Assembly (NCBI RefSeq): GCF_038738535.1
Contig: NZ_CP046128.1
Coordinates: forward strand, 186,001-250,000
Source: Bacillus pumilus
Lineage (GTDB): Bacteria; Bacillota; Bacilli; Bacillales; Bacillaceae
DNA length: 64,000 nucleotides
Direction: 5' to 3'
The translations under genes and the position numbers were made by a program. The notes beneath the pieces are model-generated. The model saw nothing but the letters and a program-made list of their open reading frames with translations. It did no database searches and had not been told where the DNA came from. This document shows positions 28,899 through 36,671 of the stretch, in pieces. Each line of letters opens with the position of its first letter. The first letter of the stretch is position 1.

Positions 28899-29023
28899 AG
28901 CATATCCTTTAAGATATGCTTTAATTAAAAATGTATAATGAGAAAAACCCCCTAAACATAAATTGTTAAAAACTAATCTCAAACATATTTTATATAGTAA
29001 CCTTAATTTTAATGATAATATGT

Positions 29024-30631
29024 TTATTTGTCTCTATTTCTCCAATCTATTTGAGTTAATAGATTATGTTGTGTAAGGTGAATTACTGTATTAATTTTTA
29101 TTATATCTTGAGTTTTTTGATTATATATATTTATAAAATCAATTGCTATAAACACTTGTTTTGACATTGAGTTATAAAAATAAATTAAACGCTCAACAAC
29201 TTCTTTCTCAATATTTTTAAAGAGAACAGAATCGTGTATAATAAAAGGTAATGCGGTCAAACGTAAAATTGCTAAATCGAAAATGATTAGGTTTGTATAT
29301 GCTTTGCCTGTTCCAGTATTTTCAAAAAAATTATAATCATAGTTACTATAGTTAAGTTCTATTTCGGGCGCTGTTCTTTTGTTTTCATAAATGAAATTAT
29401 TTATTTCTGTTAATTGAACATTAATATCATCTGTAAGTCTAGTAACTATCTTTTCCTTAATTTCATTAAGTAGCGTAGTTTTAGCAACAATGCTTGTGCG
29501 TATTTCTTGAAAATTATTATAATGATCATTTTCTGATTGGAGATTCTTTAATTCTGAAGAATACTCGATTACTTGATCCATAAACAAAGTAGATTCCTCA
29601 GTTTGACTGAGAATTGCCTCCATCTTTTGATTTATTTCGATAATTTCATCACTTAATAATTTTAGCTTTTCTTTAATTTCCTTTCTAGCGTTTCTCAGCT
29701 CCTTACTTAAAATAGAATTAATCCCGTTGTGAAAATCTTCAATAGATTCCAATTTTTTCATATTTATCTTAGGGAAAAATTCCAAGAGATTCTCAAAATC
29801 AATGGATGCTGATAGTTCTCTTTTTTTTGAAGTTCTATGTAATCTGGATCTGTAGTAATCCTGTTCTTCTAAGAGCTTTTTCTTCTGAACCTTTAATTGA
29901 ACTAATTCATCAGAGACAATTTCAGAAAGGTTAATAAAAGGGCTATATGCATTTTTACTTAATTTCTCAATTTTTTCTTTAAGAAAATTAATTTCTTTTA
30001 AGTTTTTTTCATATTTTCTTTTTGATATTTTGGGGATTAAATCTAATTTCCCTGCTTTATTTAAAATTTTCTTTGATTCGTCTAACTTTGATAGTTCTTT
30101 ATCTTGTTCAGCTATTTTATCGTATTCGTTAAATAGTTTTATTAATTTGATTACTGTCTCAATATTTTTTTCGGAATGATGATTGTGGAGTGGTCTTCTA
30201 ACGTCATAGTTATTTTTCCCCCATACTCTAGAAAAAGTGCTTACTGCACTTCTAAACTTTATTTGTTCGGACTCTAGATTATAGCTTTCTTTTAAAAATT
30301 CTCTATAATTATCTAATTTTATGGGAACTAGTTTTTCAAAATTTTGATTGCTTTCAAAGACTATGTTAGGATCTTTCGTACTTCTAATAAAATAAAATGC
30401 AGTTTCTTTAAACTTAAAAGTAGCTTCAAAATCATGATCACCAAATTTAGTAATAAAATCTTTATTATGTGATATATAAGTATTACCACCAAAAATAAAA
30501 TCTAATATCATCAGTAGAGTTGACTTACCAATTGAATTAGCTCCTTGGTTATCTCCTAGTACAACATTTAAACCTTGATGAAACTTTATTATTTTTTCTT
30601 TAAATATTCTACTTCTGATCTCCACTAACAT
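29024..30631 (-). CDS. DUF2326-type ATPase of an ABC-three-component-like defence system
   Basis: 535 residues. SMC/Rad50-like ABC ATPase: the N-terminal lobe has a P-loop of the DUF2326 form, LGDNQGANSIGKSTLL (Lys36, Ser37). Residues about 170-410 are a charged coiled coil. The C-terminal lobe holds a signature-like GTGKAYTNLIIFDLAILRL (about 441-458) and a Walker B-like PFIIHDS (462-468). The start lies 23 bases inside the preceding middle-component gene. AT-rich, with codon use unlike the neighbours. In ABC-3C systems this ATPase is thought to sense invading nucleic acid and to license the effector; that role is inferred here. Confidence 0.82.
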   Translation of the reverse strand: MLVEIRSRIFKEKIIKFHQGLNVVLGDNQGANSIGKSTLLMILDFIFGGNTYISHNKDFITKFGDHDFEATFKFKETAFYFIRSTKDPNIVFESNQNFEKLVPIKLDNYREFLKESYNLESEQIKFRSAVSTFSRVWGKNNYDVRRPLHNHHSEKNIETVIKLIKLFNEYDKIAEQDKELSKLDESKKILNKAGKLDLIPKISKRKYEKNLKEINFLKEKIEKLSKNAYSPFINLSEIVSDELVQLKVQKKKLLEEQDYYRSRLHRTSKKRELSASIDFENLLEFFPKINMKKLESIEDFHNGINSILSKELRNARKEIKEKLKLLSDEIIEINQKMEAILSQTEESTLFMDQVIEYSSELKNLQSENDHYNNFQEIRTSIVAKTTLLNEIKEKIVTRLTDDINVQLTEINNFIYENKRTAPEIELNYSNYDYNFFENTGTGKAYTNLIIFDLAILRLTALPFIIHDSVLFKNIEKEVVERLIYFYNSMSKQVFIAIDFINIYNQKTQDIIKINTVIHLTQHNLLTQIDWRNRDK

Positions 30632-30851
30632 AGGTAGCCTCTCCTCTACTAAATTCTACTTCTATGGCATCAAGTAGGTATAGCACATCGAGTGATAAAA
30701 CGAATTCATCTATTTCTTCAAAGTGGCTTCTAGTATTTCTGAATAAGTCCTCTATAGTCAAATATTTTTGTTCAGTTATGTGTTCAAGTATAAAAATCAT
30801 CTTACCAATAATAGACTCATTTAAACTTATAATCTTATTTGGAACAATCAC
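30609..30851 (-). CDS. Small middle component of an ABC-three-component-like system
   Basis: 80 residues, GTG start in the context TAGTG, sharing one base with the stop of the HNH gene, and overlapping the ATPase by 23 bases. The sequence (MIVPNKIISLNESIIGKMIFILE...LTIEDLFRNTRSHFEEIDEFVLSLDVLYLLDAIE) reads as a winged-helix-like adaptor, as in ABC-3C 'middle component' families (MC6-like by memory). It would link effector and ATPase. Size and position are the main evidence. Confidence 0.75.
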   Translation of the reverse strand: MIVPNKIISLNESIIGKMIFILEHITEQKYLTIEDLFRNTRSHFEEIDEFVLSLDVLYLLDAIEVEFSRGEATYVSGDQK

Positions 30852-31612
30852 TAAAACACCTCACAATTCTGAATGAAAAAGGAAATTATTATGCTGCAAG
30901 CACCTAATGAGCTATTTTCAGTTTTCTTAGATAGCCATTCAGTAAGTTGTTCATAAATCACTTCCTGAGAAGTCTCTGAACGGCTAATAATTAAATAAAA
31001 AGATTTGATTTGAGTTGCTATTAAATCAAAAGAATTTGGATACTGTTTATCTAATAGTTTAAATTGCTGTTGTATATATAAATAATAATCAGTTATTTCG
31101 TTCCTGATTTTTCGAGTAGTAATACCAGTTAGCGTTTTATCTGCTTTCTGGTCAAGTTTTAAAGCGGTCAAACTTAAAGTATTAATCGGTACTTGGTTAA
31201 ATTCACCCTCAATAAGTAATTTAATAACCTGTTTTATTTCTGTTTCAATTTGATAATCATGATACTTTTCTCTTGTTAAATTCTTTATCAATATGTTTTT
31301 CTTAATACTTAATACTTTTCTATATTCTTCAACAGTCCTCGGGTTGTCGAATTTTTTGTGACAATCTCCACATAATGCAATTATATTACTCAAATTATTT
31401 ACATCTTTATGTAATCTTTCTTCATTTTTTAATAACTCAATCTCTTCTGTTGAAGGATTTAATGGATATATGTGAGCACCTTCAAATAACTTTTTATTTC
31501 TTCCATTTTTCTCATACATAAGTGATTTTGCGCAAAGTGGACACATATTTTCCACTTCAGATAAAAGGATTGCATTTTGATTATCTGTAAGTTTTTTTCT
31601 GTTGGGCTGCAT
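30851..31612 (-). CDS. HNH nuclease effector with ABC-3C-type C-terminal domain
   Basis: 253 residues. Residues 20-90 form an HNH nuclease with zinc-binding pairs: CPLC (24-27), the FEGAHIYPLN core with His47, Asn in NNLSNIIAL, and LCGDCHKKFD (Cys81, Cys84, His85). Residues about 110-253 are an alpha-helical domain that I take as the ABC-3C C-terminal domain that contacts the middle component. ATG 31612 behind GAGGTGAAGG. First gene of the three; presumed toxic DNA cleavage on infection. A plain HNH restriction enzyme is the alternative. Confidence 0.8.
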   Translation of the reverse strand: MQPNRKKLTDNQNAILLSEVENMCPLCAKSLMYEKNGRNKKLFEGAHIYPLNPSTEEIELLKNEERLHKDVNNLSNIIALCGDCHKKFDNPRTVEEYRKVLSIKKNILIKNLTREKYHDYQIETEIKQVIKLLIEGEFNQVPINTLSLTALKLDQKADKTLTGITTRKIRNEITDYYLYIQQQFKLLDKQYPNSFDLIATQIKSFYLIISRSETSQEVIYEQLTEWLSKKTENSSLGACSIIISFFIQNCEVF

Positions 31613-31876
31613 TAAAAAACACCTTCACCTCTAATATTCAAATACATTTTTAAACAGTATTCGACATAAATTACCCAGACCCTCTTTTTTCCTATAATTT
31701 TCTCGGAATTGTTATTTGGTAATTTAATGAATTTAGTTGAGAAACTTTTTTAACTTCTAACAATTGAAATATAGGCTGTTTAAACTGAAATGGGTATATA
31801 GACATGCTTGTGTTCTGTTATTTAATTTTTGCATCAGGATAGCCAAAGGGGGTAGGGGGTTTTTCAGTGATGATAG
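31613..31876. other. AT-rich upstream region of the defence operon
   Basis: No gene seen. It must hold the minus-strand promoter of the HNH gene; no clear -35/-10 pair could be chosen. A G-rich stretch (AAAGGGGGTAGGGGG) lies near 31843-31858. Confidence 0.4.
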
Positions 31877-31942
31877 TTAGGCTTTTTCATAGGTGCCAAG
31901 CGGCAGCTCTTCATTAGCACCAATATAGTGATGTAAAGTCAT
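31877..31942 (-). pseudogene. 21-codon remnant of a truncated gene
   Basis: ATG 31942, well placed behind AAGAGGA, encodes MTLHHYIGANEELPLGTYEKA and then stops. The good ribosome site and protein-like start, cut off just where the AT-rich defence island begins, suggest the 5' end of a gene whose remainder was replaced. Family not recognised. Confidence 0.4.
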
Positions 31943-31986
31943 ATGTGTATCCTCTTTTCTTCAACATAAAAAGAAGGGCAAGTCGT

Positions 31987-32013
31987 TTGACTAAATACCT
32001 CTTAGGGTATACT
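31987..32013 (+). promoter_or_regulatory. cstR promoter with CstR-like operator
   Basis: TTGACT (31987-31992) and TATACT (32008-32013) with a 15-bp spacer; the inverted repeat ATACCTCTTAGGGTAT (31995-32010) fills the spacer. CstR/CsoR operators have this ATACC...GGGTAT form, so occupancy would block RNA polymerase. Confidence 0.75.
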
Positions 32014-32040
32014 ATCTGTCATAGAAAGGAGTGCTTATTC

Positions 32041-32301
32041 ATGGAATATAATCAACAGATGAAGAATCGTCTTCGCCGGATTGAAGGGCAGATTAAAGGG
32101 GTTCTTGCGATGATGGAGCAAGGCAAAGATTGCCGCGAGGTGGTCACGCAGCTGTCTGCATCACGTAATGCCATTGATCGGGCAATGGGTGTGATTGTGA
32201 GTACAAATCTTGAGCAATGTGTTCGTGAAAGTCTTGAACAAGGCAAGGATACGGAAGGTCTTGTGAAAGAGGCAGTTGAGCTATTGGTGAAAAGCCGGTA
32301 A
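32041..32301 (+). CDS. cstR: CstR-type persulfide-sensing repressor (CsoR family)
   Basis: 86 residues, ATG 32041 behind AAAGGAG; the longer frame from 31945 would cross the promoter. Four-helix CsoR/RcnR fold (MKNRLRRIEGQIKGVLAMMEQGKDCREVV). Cys31 and Cys60 are present, the pair that forms di- or trisulfide bridges in CstR, while the copper-binding His of CsoR is Asn56 here. So it senses reactive sulfur, not copper. B. subtilis YrkD is the counterpart. It controls the genes that follow. Confidence 0.9.
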   Translation: MEYNQQMKNRLRRIEGQIKGVLAMMEQGKDCREVVTQLSASRNAIDRAMGVIVSTNLEQCVRESLEQGKDTEGLVKEAVELLVKSR

Positions 32302-32323
32302 GAAATTCCTCAGCCTTTGGAGG

Positions 32324-32408
32324 TTGACGGATTTTTTTACTTGATGTAATATACCCTTACCGGTATATGTATATATATTTTTTATTTTTATATACCCCCA
32401 TAGGTAAT
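32324..32408 (+). promoter_or_regulatory. Second promoter with two CstR-like operators
   Basis: TTGACG (32324-32329), 17-bp spacer, TAATAT (32347-32352). ATACCCTTACCGGTAT (32351-32366) overlaps the -10, and ATACCCCCATAGGTAAT (32392-32408) lies just before the yrkE ribosome site. Confidence 0.65.
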
Positions 32409-32426
32409 ATTTGAAGGAGGAGCAGA

Positions 32427-32909
32427 ATGGAAGAACAGAAAAAACGTACGACGATTGTGTTATTCAGTGGAGATTATGATAAAGCGATGGCAGCTTACAT
32501 TATTGCCAATGGTGCAGCAGCCTATGATCATGAGGTAACCATTTTCCATACGTTTTGGGGGCTGAATGCCTTGCGTAAGGATGAGATGGTGCCAATGAAA
32601 AAAGGATTTTTAGAAAAAATGTTTGGGAAGATGATGCCGCGCGGGGCTGATCGAATGGGGCTGTCAAAGATGAATTTTACAGGGATGGGGCCGAAAATGA
32701 TCAAGCATGTGATCAAAAAGCACAATGCTATGACCTTGCCGCAGCTCATTGATATGGCAAAGGAACAGGATATCAATCTTGTGGCATGTACAATGACGAT
32801 GGATCTTTTAGGATTACAGGAGAAAGAATTATTAGATGATATTCAATATGCTGGTGTAGCGGCATATTTAGCAGAAGCTGAAATCGGATGTGTGAATTTA
32901 TTTATCTAG
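32427..32909 (+). CDS. yrkE: YrkE-like DsrE/DsrF-family sulfur-relay protein
   Basis: 160 residues, ATG 32427 behind GAAGGAGG. The N-terminus TTIVLFSGDYDKAMAAYIIANGAAAYDHEVTIFHTFWGLNALRK and the Cys in VACTMTMDLLGL match DsrE-like proteins of the DsrE/DrsH group. These carry persulfide on a Cys; inferred to pass sulfane sulfur between the TusA and rhodanese partners encoded next to it. Confidence 0.85.
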   Translation: MEEQKKRTTIVLFSGDYDKAMAAYIIANGAAAYDHEVTIFHTFWGLNALRKDEMVPMKKGFLEKMFGKMMPRGADRMGLSKMNFTGMGPKMIKHVIKKHNAMTLPQLIDMAKEQDINLVACTMTMDLLGLQEKELLDDIQYAGVAAYLAEAEIGCVNLFI

Positions 32910-32923
32910 TGAGGTGATACAGG

Positions 32924-33277
32924 ATGGTGCAGACGATTTTACTCATCATCGTGATTGGATTACTCGTGAGCCGCTTTCTGCCGGTACGAGGTGTGAAGCA
33001 AATGGATGCAGCCCATATGAAAAAGAAGCTGAAAAGCAAAGGTCAACAGCTCATTGATGTGCGCTCTCCTAGTGAATTTCAAACAAACCATATCAAAGGC
33101 TTTCAAAACATCCCGTTGTCTCATTTGAAGAAACGAGCTTCTCAGCTTGAGGAAAATAAAGAGGTCTATGTAATATGCCAAAGCGGAATGAGAAGTATGC
33201 AGGCGGCGAAAATATTGAAGAAGCAGGGATTTACTCAAATTACAAACATTAAGGGTGGCATGAATGCTTGGCATTAA
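32924..33277 (+). CDS. Membrane-anchored rhodanese-domain protein
   Basis: 117 residues, ATG 32924. One N-terminal membrane helix (VQTILLIIVIGLLVSRFL) and then a single rhodanese domain with the active loop VICQSGMRS (Cys persulfide site) and the ending GGMNAWH. Inferred to be a sulfurtransferase at the inner face of the membrane. Within the CstR-regulated operon, 14 bases after yrkE. Confidence 0.87.
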   Translation: MVQTILLIIVIGLLVSRFLPVRGVKQMDAAHMKKKLKSKGQQLIDVRSPSEFQTNHIKGFQNIPLSHLKKRASQLEENKEVYVICQSGMRSMQAAKILKKQGFTQITNIKGGMNAWH

Positions 33278-33291
33278 GTGCGCATAAAAAT

Positions 33292-33309
33292 ATACCCCTA
33301 CCCCTATAT
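33292..33309 (+). promoter_or_regulatory. Internal CstR-like site
   Basis: ATACCCCTACCCCTATAT, resembling the CstR operator left arm twice over, placed just before the ribosome site of the TusA-rhodanese gene. It is less symmetric than the other sites. Confidence 0.4.
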
Positions 33310-33324
33310 GAAGGAGGACATGAC

Positions 33325-33885
33325 ATGCAGCAACCAACTGTCATTTTAGATGCAAAAGGACTGGCATGCCCGATGCCGATTGTGAAAACAAAAAAACAAA
33401 TGAATGAGCTTTTGCCCGGAGATGTACTTGAAGTGCAAGCCACCGATAAAGGGTCAGCAGCGGATCTAGCGGCTTGGTCAAAAAGTGCCGGCCACGAATT
33501 TTTAGGAACAAAAGTAGAAGGTCAGGTGCTTCATCATTTGATTCGTAAGGGCGGAGAACAAGAGAAAGAAGGGAAGTTCATGATTTCGGAAATGTCTTTG
33601 GAGACTTTTCAACAGAAGGTAAAAGAAGATCCATCTTTGTTTGTTTTAGATGTACGAGAGCTGGATGAATACGAGGCGGGTCATATTCCAGGAGCTGTTC
33701 ACATCCCTCTTGGTGAGGTTGAACAACGTGCGGAAGAATTGAGCCGGGAGATGGACATTTACCTTATCTGTCATTCAGGCAGAAGAAGTGAATTAGCTGC
33801 GCAAAATTTAAAAGAAAAAGGATTTCATCAATTGATGAATATAGTGCCTGGCATGAATAGCTGGACAGGACCGATTGAAAAATAG
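33325..33885 (+). CDS. yrkF: YrkF-like TusA-rhodanese fusion
   Basis: 186 residues, ATG 33325 behind AAGGAGG. TusA domain (1-76) with the CPMP motif, Cys15; rhodanese domain (about 90-186) with the active loop LICHSGRRSE, Cys149. The fusion places a persulfide acceptor and donor in one chain. Family knowledge: sulfane-sulfur transfer in thiosulfate/persulfide metabolism. Between two other rhodanese genes of the operon. Confidence 0.9.
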   Translation: MQQPTVILDAKGLACPMPIVKTKKQMNELLPGDVLEVQATDKGSAADLAAWSKSAGHEFLGTKVEGQVLHHLIRKGGEQEKEGKFMISEMSLETFQQKVKEDPSLFVLDVRELDEYEAGHIPGAVHIPLGEVEQRAEELSREMDIYLICHSGRRSELAAQNLKEKGFHQLMNIVPGMNSWTGPIEK

Positions 33886-33899
33886 GAGCTGAATGAAAC

Positions 33900-35027
33900 A
33901 TGACGGTAAAAGCGATGACAGCAGAGCAGTTAACAAAAAAGATCGTGAACAAAGAGCCGCTCTTTTTGCTAGATGTGCGAAATCAAGCGGATGTTCAGGA
34001 CTGGAAGATTGAAGGGGAAGCAATAGTCGATATGAATGTGCCTTATTTTGAACTCCTTGAAGGAGTAGAGGGCATTTTATCTCACATTCCTTATGACCGT
34101 GAAGTGTTGGTGGTTTGTGCCAAGGAAGGCTCCTCTATCATGGTGGCGGAGATGCTGTCAGAGGCGGGCAGAACGGTCCATTATTTAGAAGGCGGTATGA
34201 AGGCGTGGAGCGAGCATCTAGAGCCAGTGAAGATCGGGGATTTAACCGGCGGTGGAGAGTTGTATCAATTTGTGCGGATGGGCAAGGGATGCTTGTCTTA
34301 TATGATCATGTCCAATGGAGAAGCTGCAATTGTAGATGCAGCTAGAATGACGGATGTCTATATCCATTTTGCTAAAAAGCATCATGTCTCTATCACGCAA
34401 GTGTTGGATACTCACCTTCATGCGGATCATATTTCTGGCGGGAAAAAACTGGCTGAACAGACTGGTGCCAGCTACTGGCTGCCGCCAAAAGATGCAGAAG
34501 AAGTGACCTTTGAATATAAACGGCTTGAAGAAGGACAGCGGATGACGATTGGAGCGGCTTCCATTGATATTCACCCCCTTTACTCGCCGGGGCATACGAT
34601 TGGTTCAACATCTTTTATCGTGGATCATCAATATCTTCTTTCAGGTGATATTTTGTTCGTTGATTCGATTGGAAGACCTGATCTCGCTGGAATGGCGGAG
34701 GACTGGGTAGGTGATTTGAGAGAAACACTCTATGACCGATATAGAGCACTTTCGAAAGAATCCATTGTTTTGCCAGCACATTTCATGATCATGGATGAAG
34801 TCAATGAAGACGGAAGCGTTTGGAAGGAGCTAGGCGTTCTATTTGAAGAAAATCATGGACTGAATATTGAAGATGCAGACGTATTTAGACAAATGGTCAC
34901 GAAGAATCTGCCTGCACAGCCAAACGCCTATCAAGACATTCGTCAAACCAATATGGGGAAGCTGAACCCAGACGATGAAGCGCAGCGTGAAATGGAAATT
35001 GGTCCAAACCGTTGTGCGATTCGGTAA
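33900..35027 (+). CDS. yrkH: YrkH-like rhodanese/metallo-beta-lactamase protein (CstB-like)
   Basis: 375 residues, ATG 33900. N-terminal rhodanese domain (about 1-105; VVCAKEGSS Cys), then a metallo-beta-lactamase-fold domain with the HxHxDH signature in [22 protein letters not shown] and [13 protein letters not shown]. This is the persulfide dioxygenase type (ETHE1/CstB-like) with an Fe(II) site. In CstB the domain order and an extra pseudo-rhodanese differ, so activity is inferred. Sulfite or thiosulfate would be the product, which the last gene could export. Confidence 0.85.
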   Translation: MTVKAMTAEQLTKKIVNKEPLFLLDVRNQADVQDWKIEGEAIVDMNVPYFELLEGVEGILSHIPYDREVLVVCAKEGSSIMVAEMLSEAGRTVHYLEGGMKAWSEHLEPVKIGDLTGGGELYQFVRMGKGCLSYMIMSNGEAAIVDAARMTDVYIHFAKKHHVSITQVLDTHLHADHISGGKKLAEQTGASYWLPPKDAEEVTFEYKRLEEGQRMTIGAASIDIHPLYSPGHTIGSTSFIVDHQYLLSGDILFVDSIGRPDLAGMAEDWVGDLRETLYDRYRALSKESIVLPAHFMIMDEVNEDGSVWKELGVLFEENHGLNIEDADVFRQMVTKNLPAQPNAYQDIRQTNMGKLNPDDEAQREMEIGPNRCAIR

Positions 35028-35060
35028 TGTCCAATAAAATAAGAAGAGAGGAACAATCAA

Positions 35061-35291
35061 ATGACATCAGATCAAATATTAGATGTAACAGGGCTTGCAT
35101 GCCCAATGCCGATTATTCGAACGAAGAAAAAAATGAATGACTTGACGGAGGGTCAAGTTTTAGAAATACATGCAACAGATAAAGGGGCTAAAGCTGACTT
35201 GGCAGCATGGGCGAAGTCAAGCGGACATGAATTGATCACGCAGACGGATGAAGGACATGTGCTGAAGTTCTGGGTGAGAAAAGGGTCCTAA
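35061..35291 (+). CDS. yrkI: YrkI-like TusA-family protein
   Basis: 76 residues, ATG 35061 behind AGAGAGG. Stand-alone TusA fold with GLACPMPIIRTKKKM; the Cys of CPMP is the persulfide carrier. Very like the TusA half of the YrkF-type fusion in the same operon, probably a paralogue by duplication. Confidence 0.9.
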   Translation: MTSDQILDVTGLACPMPIIRTKKKMNDLTEGQVLEIHATDKGAKADLAAWAKSSGHELITQTDEGHVLKFWVRKGS

Positions 35292-35349
35292 AGGATGTAG
35301 GGGTATCTGCTGAAGATCCCCTTTTCCTTTTGCAAAGGAGGAGACCAGC

Positions 35350-36126
35350 GTGGATTTTGCGTTTTTGATTACACTTTTTATCATCGGATGTATTGGTTCC
35401 TTCTTATCAGGAATGGTGGGGATTGGAGGATCGGTGATCAACTATCCTATGCTGCTTTATATCCCGCCACTGGTCGGTGTGATGGCACTATCGGCTCACG
35501 AGGTATCAGGGATTGGTGCTATTCAAGTGCTTTTTTCGACGCTGGGTGGGGTATTGGCCTACCGAAAAAGCGGATATTTACATCGATCGTTGATTTTATA
35601 TATGGGGAGCAGTATATTGGCGGGCAGCTTATTAGGCAGTTATGTCTCCCACTTTATGCCAGAGAGTGGGATGAATCTCGTCTATGGATTGCTCGCGGTA
35701 GTGGCTGTGATCCTCATGCTGATTCCAAAAAAGGGACAGCGTGCAGACTCAGAGGGAGAAGTCACTTTTCATAAAGTGCTTGCGGCAGGTATTGCCTTTG
35801 TGATTGGCAGTGTTTCCGGGGTGCTAGGCGCGGGTGGAGCATTTATATTGGTACCGGTGATGCTGTCTATTTTAAAAATTCCTGTCAGGATGACGATTGC
35901 GTCCTCACTTGCGATTACGTTTCTATCTGCTATCGGTGCATCGACTGGAAAGGTATTGACGGGTCAAGTTATGCTTCTTCCTGCGGTTGTGCTGATGCTG
36001 GCAAGTTTAGTAGCTGCTCCGATTGGTGCTAAGGTCGGTCAGAAAATCAATGCCGTCTACTTGCAATGGGCACTAGCTGTGATGATTACGGCGACAGCGG
36101 TCAAAATTTGGCTTGATTTATTATAA
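35350..36126 (+). CDS. yrkJ: TauE/SafE-family sulfite exporter, YrkJ-like
   Basis: 258 residues; GTG 35350 behind AAAGGAGGAG. Eight helices and the TauE signature [25 protein letters not shown] repeat, seen twice ([13 protein letters not shown] and [14 protein letters not shown]). Probable exporter of sulfite or a related anion. Last gene of the operon; a half-site GGGGTAT lies just upstream (35299-35305). Confidence 0.88.
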   Translation: MDFAFLITLFIIGCIGSFLSGMVGIGGSVINYPMLLYIPPLVGVMALSAHEVSGIGAIQVLFSTLGGVLAYRKSGYLHRSLILYMGSSILAGSLLGSYVSHFMPESGMNLVYGLLAVVAVILMLIPKKGQRADSEGEVTFHKVLAAGIAFVIGSVSGVLGAGGAFILVPVMLSILKIPVRMTIASSLAITFLSAIGASTGKVLTGQVMLLPAVVLMLASLVAAPIGAKVGQKINAVYLQWALAVMITATAVKIWLDLL

Positions 36127-36130
36127 AGAA

Positions 36131-36164
36131 AAGACCAACAAAGCAAACGTGTTGGTCTTTTTTA
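36131..36164. terminator. Bidirectional terminator between convergent genes
   Basis: Stem AAGACCAACA / TGTTGGTCTT flanked by A-rich and T-rich tracts. Confidence 0.88.
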
Positions 36165-36338
36165 TTTGACGTCATCGTGCTCGATATATGTTTCAAGAGC
36201 TGGGTGAAACTCTTTTTGATAATGAAGGTTGGGGCACGTTTTCACGACTTTGCCTTGCAGGGCATTGGACTTAGAGACTTCTAATGCAGTTTTACATTTA
36301 GGGCAGCGTTCGGCAAACAGTGAGGGCCAGCGCTTCAT
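36162..36338 (-). CDS. Small zinc-ribbon-like protein
   Basis: 58 residues, too short for the usual cut-off. ATG 36338 is preceded by GGAGTGGTG. Sequence MKRWPSLFAERCPKCKTALE..., then VVKTCPNLHYQKEFHPALETYIEHDD, gives a CPKC pair and a later CP...H, a possible incomplete zinc ribbon. Convergent with yrkJ and sharing its terminator. Function unknown; looks like a conserved small Bacillus protein. Confidence 0.65.
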   Translation of the reverse strand: MKRWPSLFAERCPKCKTALEVSKSNALQGKVVKTCPNLHYQKEFHPALETYIEHDDVK

Positions 36339-36451
36339 ATATCACCACTCCAGTTAAAGTCTTAAAAACCGATTATATTAATATGAATTATAGGGGATCG
36401 TGCAGGTGAGGTCAATGGGTGTTTGGGTCTTTTTAACAAAAAAAGAAGCCT

Positions 36452-36627
36452 CAGCGTGTAGACAAACCCTCGCATTCGTTGTCAGTTCTGCGCGCCGATG
36501 CTCACGAATGTCAAATTCGCTCCGCTTCGGTGCTCGTCCTTCCTAGACTTCAAAGGTTTTCAGGTCACGCTGAAAAGAAGACAAAGGGCTAAAATAAAGA
36601 TCATTTTAGCCCTTTGTCAACAATCTG
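36452..36627 (+). repeat. 176-bp intergenic repeat, copy B (MITE-like)
   Basis: Sense copy with ends CAGCGTGTAGACAAA and TTTGTCAACAATCTG, and the 16-bp stem at 36580-36618. It lies at the proS terminator: the hairpin GAAGCATCGTGAAGGATGCTTC is at 36631-36652 and a partial copy (AAAGAAGCC) abuts the other end, so the terminator's T-tract is now on the far side of the element. Confidence 0.85.
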
Positions 36628-36629
36628 AA

Positions 36630-36653
36630 AGAAGCATCGTGAAGGATGCTTCT
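36630..36653 (-). terminator. proS terminator hairpin
   Basis: Minus-strand stem AGAAGCATC / GATGCTTCT followed by TT and then repeat B, which has displaced the longer T-tract. Confidence 0.7.
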
Positions 36654-36671
36654 CTTTCGTTCCTATTCTTC

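Noticed and set aside
28702-28920. Identical 22-bp repeats as a CRISPR seed
   Set aside because: Only two units, palindromic, with a 175-bp interval; they are terminator stems.
28695-28982. 95-residue minus-strand frame
   Set aside because: It is the antisense of repeat A and its flanking hairpins; the same sequence at the other two copies is not open in the same way.
32041-32301. Copper-sensing CsoR
   Set aside because: The His of the Cys-His-Cys copper site is Asn56 and all neighbours are sulfur-transfer genes.
32300-32340. CCTCAGCCTTTGGAGG hairpin as the cstR terminator
   Set aside because: The stem is short and the T run is offset by 'TTGACGGA', which reads better as a -35 element.
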